From: Pseudomonas vlassakiae | Lineage (GTDB): Bacteria; Pseudomonadota; Gammaproteobacteria; Pseudomonadales; Pseudomonadaceae | Assembly: GCF_014269035.2 (NCBI RefSeq) | Contig: NZ_JABWRP020000004.1 | Span: forward strand, 310,001 to 374,000 | DNA: 64,000 bases | Direction of reading: 5' to 3' | Shown: piece after piece, positions 63,837 to 64,000 of the stretch | Position numbering within the stretch: position 1 is the stretch's first letter | How the letters are laid out: every line of letters starts with the position of its first letter | Made by a program: the position numbers and the translations under genes | The notes under the pieces: generated by a model | What the model was told of the DNA's origin: nothing | The model's input: the letters and a program-made list of their open reading frames with translations, nothing else | Database searches by the model: none

Positions 63837-64000
63837 TTACGCCTGCCTCGCTTGCGGCTTGAGCCGCACGTATAGGGTTTTATCGACCCGTGCCACCAGC
63901 TCGCCGGCTTCGTCACGGATATCGACCTGCACACGCGGCAGGTACTTCTTGCCGGTGGCCGTCTGCTGGCGGATGTCGTCCAGCAGCGCGTCATCGACGT
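63837..64000 (-). CDS. DUF4442-like hotdog-fold protein (partial, N-terminus outside window)
   Basis: The last 53 codons of a gene that runs off the right edge, ending TAA at 63837-63839. The readable C-terminus is KKYLPRVQVDIRDEAG then ELVARVDKTLYVRLKP, a beta-rich pattern matching DUF4442 hotdog (thioesterase-like) proteins. It is probably in an operon with the hydroxylase, three bases downstream. Confidence 0.6.
   Translation of the reverse strand, partial: VDDALLDDIRQQTATGKKYLPRVQVDIRDEAGELVARVDKTLYVRLKPQARQA

Overview
This 64 kb window is high-GC chromosomal DNA from a fluorescent pseudomonad, almost certainly of the Pseudomonas putida group. Two things point there. The roughly 35-bp REP element typical of P. 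putida (core GCGGGTAAACCCGCTCCTAC) occurs in several intergenic gaps. The gene order (ptsP-rppH, ilvA/rpiA, serA, cysTWA, spu genes, argA/argE, gcvTHP, ubiquinone hydroxylase) is what I recall for that group. No rRNA, tRNA, CRISPR, prophage or insertion sequence was seen. The left edge cuts a TauE/SafE transporter gene and the right edge cuts a DUF4442-like gene.

Region 1 (1-19.5 kb) is core metabolism and conserved small genes: an NRDE protein, ptsP (nitrogen PTS enzyme I) with rppH (RNA pyrophosphohydrolase), a membrane protein, ilvA divergent from rpiA, an SdiA-regulated-type protein, a fumarylacetoacetase-family protein, and a D-2-hydroxyglutarate dehydrogenase-like gene divergent from serA. 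Then come DUF4399, a one-lobed periplasmic binding protein, DUF523, a 2OG-Fe(II) oxygenase, DUF2059, an alpha/beta hydrolase, DUF6436, a maltose O-acetyltransferase-type enzyme and a penicillin-acylase-family enzyme.

Region 2 (19.5-32 kb) reads as a sulfur-acquisition island. It holds a complete polar amino-acid ABC transporter, a possible small ORF/RNA unit, metQ without metNI, an AAA+ sigma-54-activator-like protein lacking the GAFTGA loop and a DNA-binding domain, a small hydrolase, a tonB-exbB-exbD operon, and oscA-sbp-cysT-cysW-cysA. Several promoters here are unusually AT-rich and carry perfect dyads or shared words, which suggests common control, perhaps by CysB or another sulfur regulator. 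I consider this the most interesting part of the window.

Region 3 (32-37 kb) is a TriABC-like RND efflux operon with two adaptors and no outer-membrane channel gene. Region 4 (37.5-47.8 kb) is the polyamine system: spuB-spuC-spuD-spuE-spuF-spuG-spuH with divergent spuI. It combines uptake of putrescine/spermidine with gamma-glutamylation and transamination; spuA is missing. Strong hairpins separate spuC/spuD and spuD/spuE.

Region 5 (47.8-64 kb) contains argA and argE, a CYTH/CHAD triphosphatase, an Lrp-family regulator, an orphan GspE/PilB-type ATPase, DUF2388, the glycine-cleavage genes gcvT-gcvH-gcvP with a REP pair inside, a ferric-iron ABC importer with a candidate Fur box, and a UbiH/UbiF-type hydroxylase. 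Functions are inferred by reading translated sequences and motifs; no database search was run.
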